A DNA stretch of 64,000 bases from Cryomorphaceae bacterium. GTDB lineage: Bacteria > Bacteroidota > Bacteroidia > Flavobacteriales_D > Sanyastnellaceae. Each line of letters starts with the position of its first letter. Position 1 is the first letter of the stretch. This document shows, piece by piece, positions 59,940 to 64,000 of this stretch. Made by a program: the position numbers and the translations under genes. The stretch spans positions 1 to 64,000 of the forward strand of contig WGNM01000012.1 in assembly GCA_016124575.1 (NCBI GenBank), given 5' to 3'. Under the pieces are notes generated by a model. The model had not been told where the DNA came from and made no database searches. It saw nothing but the letters and a program-made list of their open reading frames with translations.

Positions 59940-61289
59940 TTAGTTGTTAAAGCTGTCTGTAAATAAGATGCCGATTACGCGGTCGTACCCACGTGGGTCG
60001 GCATAATAGGCAATTACTGTGTAGTCGTTCTGGGTCTGACTGTGGCTCCCTTCGAACGATTTCAGATCTCCTTCTGTTTTGCCCCGTTGCTTCAAAGCAA
60101 AGCCATAGTTATAATACCCTTGCTTTAAATATAACTGGCCTTCGTAACGTTGTGTGCGCTCATTCCAAATCATTTTCGCCTGCGGCAGATAATCCCAGTT
60201 TGTGAGGGCGCCAAAAATGTAGACTTCATCAAGGGCCGAAAGTCGCTCTGTCTGTAGATAAAAGTGTACATGGATATACTGCGATTCCAATGCGCTGTCG
60301 AAGTCGTCGTTGTGAATCAAGAATTTTCCGTTGATGTCTTGCTGGGTGCGGTAAACATCATACGTCCGCCGCGGCGTTGGCGTCAGAAAGTGATGACAAC
60401 CGTCTTTCCGCTCGCGAATACTATCTGTACCAAGAGCTGCATACCGCAAACTTTTCAAATCAAACCACCTGAATTCGTTGTTGCCGTCGAAATTGTTCTC
60501 TTCATCGAAGTCATAAACGAATTCAGAACCTTTGATATAAACGGGTTGCAAGCCATAAATGGCGTTGTCCCATCGGTTGTTTTGCAATACCACGACGCTC
60601 AATGCATCATAGGCATCAAAAATCGGGTACTCGGCTTTTATTAGGTCGAAGTCTACTTCTTGACGGTACCTGCGCTCACTAACAATGGTTGATTCTTTAA
60701 TGCGCGGACGAAAACGCGTAAGCTCTTCGTAAACGACGAATCGTTTGATAATGGATGGCGATTCTGAGTACCCCTCCAAATAGACTTGAATGATGTAATT
60801 TCCTGAAATGGTTGGTTGCGCCATGTCGTTGGGAAAACTGAAACTGTAATGTGTGTAAGGTTGACGTGTCCCAAAACTTTGATCAACCTCTGAAATGCTC
60901 TGATCGTTGAAACCGCGCAGGAATTCCGACGTATTCATGTCTGAAATTTCCCAGTCGTGCGTGCAATGCAGCACACGGTAAAAATAATTCTCATAGCCGC
61001 CATGTAGGTCGTCGAACGAGAACACAAAAGCTTGAGAACTGTTTAAAGCTATGTATGGATTAACAAGTGGTGCCCCGTCTGGATAGAAGCTGACGGAATG
61101 TATATTATCGGAATAGATACCTTCAATCGTCGATGTTTCGTCTGCTAGATTGTAGGAATTTTCCGAAAAAAGAGAGTTATCAACGTCTTTGTTGATGCTT
61201 TTTCCAGTGGTAGAATTGCATAGGAATACTGAAAATACAAGTATTGTAACTGATATGAGTGAAGTGAAAAGTTGTTTATCTGGATTCAT
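59940..61289 (-). CDS. Type IX secretion system plug protein (DUF5103)
   Basis: In Flavobacterium the Plug protein closes the lateral or periplasmic side of the SprA translocon when it is idle. The 449-residue product has a signal segment (LISVTILVFSVFLCNS), the DUF5103 core (SVSFYPDGAPLVNPYIALN, LVFSFDDLHGGYENYFYRV-like FSFDDL, HCTHDWEISDMNTSEFLRGF, TISGNYIIQVYLEG), DFDLIKAEYPIFDAYDALSV, and a C-terminal GALTNWDYLPQAKMIWNERT. It is divergent from nqrA and supports T9SS activity for the six cargo proteins at the other end of this window. Confidence 0.85.
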   Translation of the reverse strand: MNPDKQLFTSLISVTILVFSVFLCNSTTGKSINKDVDNSLFSENSYNLADETSTIEGIYSDNIHSVSFYPDGAPLVNPYIALNSSQAFVFSFDDLHGGYENYFYRVLHCTHDWEISDMNTSEFLRGFNDQSISEVDQSFGTRQPYTHYSFSFPNDMAQPTISGNYIIQVYLEGYSESPSIIKRFVVYEELTRFRPRIKESTIVSERRYRQEVDFDLIKAEYPIFDAYDALSVVVLQNNRWDNAIYGLQPVYIKGSEFVYDFDEENNFDGNNEFRWFDLKSLRYAALGTDSIRERKDGCHHFLTPTPRRTYDVYRTQQDINGKFLIHNDDFDSALESQYIHVHFYLQTERLSALDEVYIFGALTNWDYLPQAKMIWNERTQRYEGQLYLKQGYYNYGFALKQRGKTEGDLKSFEGSHSQTQNDYTVIAYYADPRGYDRVIGILFTDSFNN

Positions 61290-61342
61290 TCTAAATTGTT
61301 AATAAATGGAGTTTAAGACCGTGTTTCAGATGCACAATTCGT

Positions 61343-61350
61343 TAATTTTG
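61343..61350 (+). promoter_or_regulatory. TAnnTTTG promoter element for the nqr operon
   Basis: TAATTTTG, 28 bases before the nqrA ATG at 61379, in the 89-base divergent gap with the plug gene. Confidence 0.5.
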
Positions 61351-61378
61351 CTGCCCAAAATAAAGGATACTTCCCGAA

Positions 61379-62737
61379 ATGGCGAATAGTATTAAAATTC
61401 GGAAGGGTACCGACATCAGACTCGCAGGAGAGGCTGAGAAAACCCTCGAGACTCTGAAAAGAGCTCGCGTATTTGCAGTGCGACCACCAGATTTTCACGG
61501 AGTTATTCCGAGAATGATGGTGAAAGAAGGTGACCGCGTTCTTGCGGGTGATGCGCTGTTTCATGACAAGTACAATGAGGCGATTAAGTTCTCTTCTCCG
61601 GTAAGCGGTGAGGTGAGCGAAGTTGTTCGTGGTGAAAAACGCCGCATCCTCGCCGTGCTTATCAAAGCAGATGCCGCAAACGAATATCGTTCATTTCCGC
61701 AGCAAAATACGACTTCTTTGAAAAAGGAAGAGCTAATCAAGATCTTGCTTGAGGCAGGGGTATGGCCTTTCATTCGTCAGCGCCCATATTCTGTTGTAGC
61801 CGATCCAACGTTGTCGCCAAAAGCGATTTTCGTAAGCGGTTTCGACAGTTCTCCACTAGCACCAGATCCTGATTTCGTTCTGAACGGTGAAATTGAAAAC
61901 TTCCAAGAAGGTATCAACGCCCTCAACATCCTTGCCGCTGGCAAGCCTGTACACCTTTCATACAAGAAAGGTAGCTCAGCACTTACTGGCATTCAAAAGG
62001 CGACGTTGCATGAGGTGAGTGGGCCGCACCCAGCTGGAAACGTTGGTGTGCAAATTCACCACATCGACCCGATCAACAAAGGGGAGGTGGTATGGCATGT
62101 TGACCCTCAGGATGTTGCGAATATTGGTCGATTCTTGAAAACGGGTAAGGCCGATTTTACACGTGTGGTGGCGCTGACAGGTAGTGAGGTGAAAGCACCG
62201 AAATACTACCGCACCACTTTGGGGGCGCAGTTTTCTGATATGCTAAGCGGTCAACTCAACGACGGTCCGGTGCGTGTGATAAATGGAAACGTGCTGACAG
62301 GTGAAACTTCATCTGCAGATGGCTACTTGGGCTATTTTAGTCACCAAGTGACGTGTATTCCGGAAGGAAATGAACCACAGTTTTTGTTGACTACAGGTTG
62401 GCTCGGACTAGGTTTCGACAAGTTTTCGGTTTCTCGCAGTTTCCCTACGTGGTTGATGCCAAAATCGAAGAAATTTAAGCTGAATACCAATAGCAACGGT
62501 GAAGAGCGCGCATTTGTGGTGACCGGGCAGTATGAAGAGGTTTTCCCTTTCGACATCTACCCAGTACAATTGCTGAAGTCGATCATCGTGAACGACCTCG
62601 ACGCAATGGAGAAACTCGGTATCTACGAAGTAGCTCCTGAGGATTTCGCTTTGTGTGAATATGTATGTACGTCTAAAATAGACGCGCAGCGGATCATTCG
62701 CGAAGGGTTGGACATAGCTCGCATAGAATTTAGTTAA
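61379..62737 (+). CDS. nqrA: Na+-translocating NADH:quinone reductase subunit A
   Basis: NqrA is the cytoplasmic, quinone-associated subunit of Na+-NQR, which couples NADH oxidation to sodium export. The 452-residue product begins SIKIRKGTDIRLAGEAEKTLE, with RPPDFHGVIPRMMVKEGDRV, PVSGEVSEVVRGEKRRILAVLI (biotinyl-like barrel), RQRPYSVVADPTLSPKAIFVS, GPHPAGNVGVQIHHIDPINKG and PFDIYPVQLLKSIIVNDLD near the end. All match the family at normal length. First gene of the operon, 23 bases before nqrB. Confidence 0.97.
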   Translation: MANSIKIRKGTDIRLAGEAEKTLETLKRARVFAVRPPDFHGVIPRMMVKEGDRVLAGDALFHDKYNEAIKFSSPVSGEVSEVVRGEKRRILAVLIKADAANEYRSFPQQNTTSLKKEELIKILLEAGVWPFIRQRPYSVVADPTLSPKAIFVSGFDSSPLAPDPDFVLNGEIENFQEGINALNILAAGKPVHLSYKKGSSALTGIQKATLHEVSGPHPAGNVGVQIHHIDPINKGEVVWHVDPQDVANIGRFLKTGKADFTRVVALTGSEVKAPKYYRTTLGAQFSDMLSGQLNDGPVRVINGNVLTGETSSADGYLGYFSHQVTCIPEGNEPQFLLTTGWLGLGFDKFSVSRSFPTWLMPKSKKFKLNTNSNGEERAFVVTGQYEEVFPFDIYPVQLLKSIIVNDLDAMEKLGIYEVAPEDFALCEYVCTSKIDAQRIIREGLDIARIEFS

Positions 62738-62760
62738 GCACAGAATTAAAACAAAATACG

Positions 62761-63984
62761 TTGAAAGGGTTACACAATTTCATCGACAAAAAGCTCAAGC
62801 CTAATTTCACTGAAGGTGGAAAACTCAGCAAGTTCTGGGTGGTTTTTGACGCTTTAGAAACATTTGCTTTCACTCCCGGTCACGTTACCAAGAGTGGGGC
62901 GCACATCCGCGACGGTATTGATCTAAAGCGAACCATGTTCATGGTGATCTTGGCTTTGGTTCCTTGTCTGTTGTTCGGAACGTGGAACGCCGGTCATCAG
63001 TATTACGCTTCTATCGGTCAAGAGGCCGACTTGTGGGCGAAGCTTGGTGTAGGCGCATTGAAGGTATTGCCACTTGTGGTGGTGTCTTACGGTGTTGGTT
63101 TGGGAATCGAATTCGTTTTCGCAGGCATCCGCAAGCACTCTATCAATGAGGGATTCTTGGTGTCTGGAATGCTCATTCCTCTCATCATGCCTGTTGACGT
63201 TCCTTTGTGGATGGTTGCCATCGCTACTGCTTTTGCTGTTATCATCGGTAAAGAGGTGTTCGGTGGTACGGGTATGAATATCTTAAACATTGCTCTTACA
63301 TCTCGTGCCTTCCTCTTCTTCGCATATCCGAAACAAATGTCGGGTGAGATTTGGATTCACGATGTGGCTTCTAACAAGACGGCTGGTTTGCTGGTAGACG
63401 GACATACGGGGGCAACAGCACTCGGACATCTGGCCAATACAGTAGGTAAAGCAGCTGATTCAGCAGAGGTGAAAGGCATCATGGCTCAATTCGAACCAGG
63501 TGGAATGTTCTCTTTTGAGAATAGCTTCCTTGGGTTGATTCCTGGAAGTATCGGTGAGACTTCTACTTTGGCTTGTCTGATCGGTGCAGCAATTTTGTTG
63601 TTCACAGGCATCGGAAGCTGGAGAATTATGTTGAGCTTCTTAATTGGTGGTTTGACAATGGGTTGGATTTTTAACCTAGCAGGCGCCAACGCATTTATGG
63701 GTGTTAGTCCGCTGCACCAAGTAGTAATGGGTGGTTTCATGTTCGGTCTTGTCTTCATGGCTACCGACCCTGTTTCTGCAGCTCAAACGGCAACTGGTAA
63801 ATTGATTTACGGCTTCTTCGGCGGATTTTTGTCGATAATGATTCGCGTATTCAATGGTGCTTATCCTGAAGGTGTGATGATGGCAGTCTTGTTCATGAAC
63901 GTTATGGCTCCACTGATCGACCACTATGTGATTCAAGCGAATATTAACCGTAGAATGAAGCGCACAGCGCTGCAAACAGCTTAA
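62761..63984 (+). CDS. nqrB: Na+-translocating NADH:quinone reductase subunit B
   Basis: NqrB is the main membrane subunit and holds covalent FMN and part of the sodium path. The 407-residue product starts MKGLHNFIDKKLKPNFTEGG with TTG as the start codon; no nearby ATG gives a sensible N-terminus. It has about ten membrane segments, GKEVFGGTGMNILNIALTSR, GHTGATALGHLAN (the TGAT-type flavinylation site with Thr), ATDPVSAAQTATGKLIYGFF and HYVIQANINRRMKR. Followed by nqrC after four bases. Confidence 0.96.
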   Translation: MKGLHNFIDKKLKPNFTEGGKLSKFWVVFDALETFAFTPGHVTKSGAHIRDGIDLKRTMFMVILALVPCLLFGTWNAGHQYYASIGQEADLWAKLGVGALKVLPLVVVSYGVGLGIEFVFAGIRKHSINEGFLVSGMLIPLIMPVDVPLWMVAIATAFAVIIGKEVFGGTGMNILNIALTSRAFLFFAYPKQMSGEIWIHDVASNKTAGLLVDGHTGATALGHLANTVGKAADSAEVKGIMAQFEPGGMFSFENSFLGLIPGSIGETSTLACLIGAAILLFTGIGSWRIMLSFLIGGLTMGWIFNLAGANAFMGVSPLHQVVMGGFMFGLVFMATDPVSAAQTATGKLIYGFFGGFLSIMIRVFNGAYPEGVMMAVLFMNVMAPLIDHYVIQANINRRMKRTALQTA

Positions 63985-63988
63985 GATC

Positions 63989-64000
63989 ATGGCAGTAAAT
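63989..64000 (+). CDS. nqrC: Start of nqrC (cut off by the window end)
   Basis: Only four codons (ATG GCA GTA AAT, MAVN) are present, four bases past the nqrB stop. NqrC, the periplasmic FMN-bearing subunit, is next in all nqr operons, and MAVN is a usual start in this phylum. Identity rests on position. Confidence 0.6.

Noticed and set aside
1-64000. tRNA, rRNA, CRISPR array, prophage, conjugative or complete IS elements
   Set aside because: None of the expected motifs was found by reading. The solitary recombinase is not enough to call a mobile element.

Overview
The window looks like chromosome of a Bacteroidota bacterium, most likely a free-living, probably marine member of Flavobacteriales (Cryomorphaceae/Crocinitomicaceae-like). 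The evidence is: secreted proteins ending in type IX secretion (T9SS) sorting domains; a T9SS plug protein; a TonB receptor with a carboxypeptidase-like N-terminal domain; many lipoproteins; start-proximal TAnnTTTG promoter elements; and a sodium-pumping NADH:quinone reductase (nqr) operon. No rRNA, tRNA, CRISPR array, prophage or complete insertion sequence was seen. Genus-level placement is not possible from this text alone.

Layout. 1-5.1 kb: 3' part of a giant T9SS-secreted adhesin-like protein with at least 21 Cys-containing repeats, then an alkyltransferase (ogt). 5.7-6.3 kb: mostly non-coding stretch with a 42-codon ORF behind a promoter. 6.3-21.8 kb: minus-strand run of five paralogous secreted CRTAC1-like proteins (FG-GAP/VCBS propeller + ASPIC/UnbV + SprB-like repeats + T9SS signal) with a penicillin-acylase-family hydrolase inside the run. 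21.9-29.8 kb: minus-strand run of M48 protease, ClpS, methyltransferase-like protein, class III aminotransferase, GH92 mannosidase, glycosyltransferase and an exported pirin. 30-33 kb: pseudouridine synthase, methyltransferase, C39-like lipoprotein. 33.4-36.8 kb: lipoprotein, TonB receptor and His-rich membrane protein, probably metal uptake. 37-39.9 kb: DinB, Crp/Fnr, gene remains, NYN-nuclease/cold-shock fusion, small periplasmic protein. 39.9-46.6 kb: PBP4-type peptidase, solitary tyrosine recombinase with an atypical active site, a second His/Cys-rich metal-type operon, prolyl oligopeptidase. 46.7-53.5 kb: OmpA/DUF1573 envelope protein, unknown protein, YceI, pirin, Crp/Fnr, AlbA-type protein, acyltransferase. 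53.5-56.4 kb: coupled four-gene cytochrome c / beta-barrel operon. 56.7-64 kb: glnS, CCA-adding-type enzyme, T9SS plug, nqrA-nqrB-(nqrC).

Shared themes. T9SS cargo (six proteins) and a T9SS component occur together. Two operons carry His/Cys-rich small proteins next to outer-membrane proteins and suggest metal handling. Many neighbouring genes overlap by 4-8 bases, which indicates translational coupling and helped fix start codons.

The most unusual signals are two families of short dispersed palindromic DNA. One has a 15-base core TATCCGCAATTGAAC, exact in five places, three of them inside open reading frames and in two different frames. The other is a 38- or 47-base hairpin (TTATACGG...TTTGCAA...CCGTATAA) found four times between genes. 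The five-paralogue secreted array with its embedded acylase is the best candidate for an undescribed protein system.
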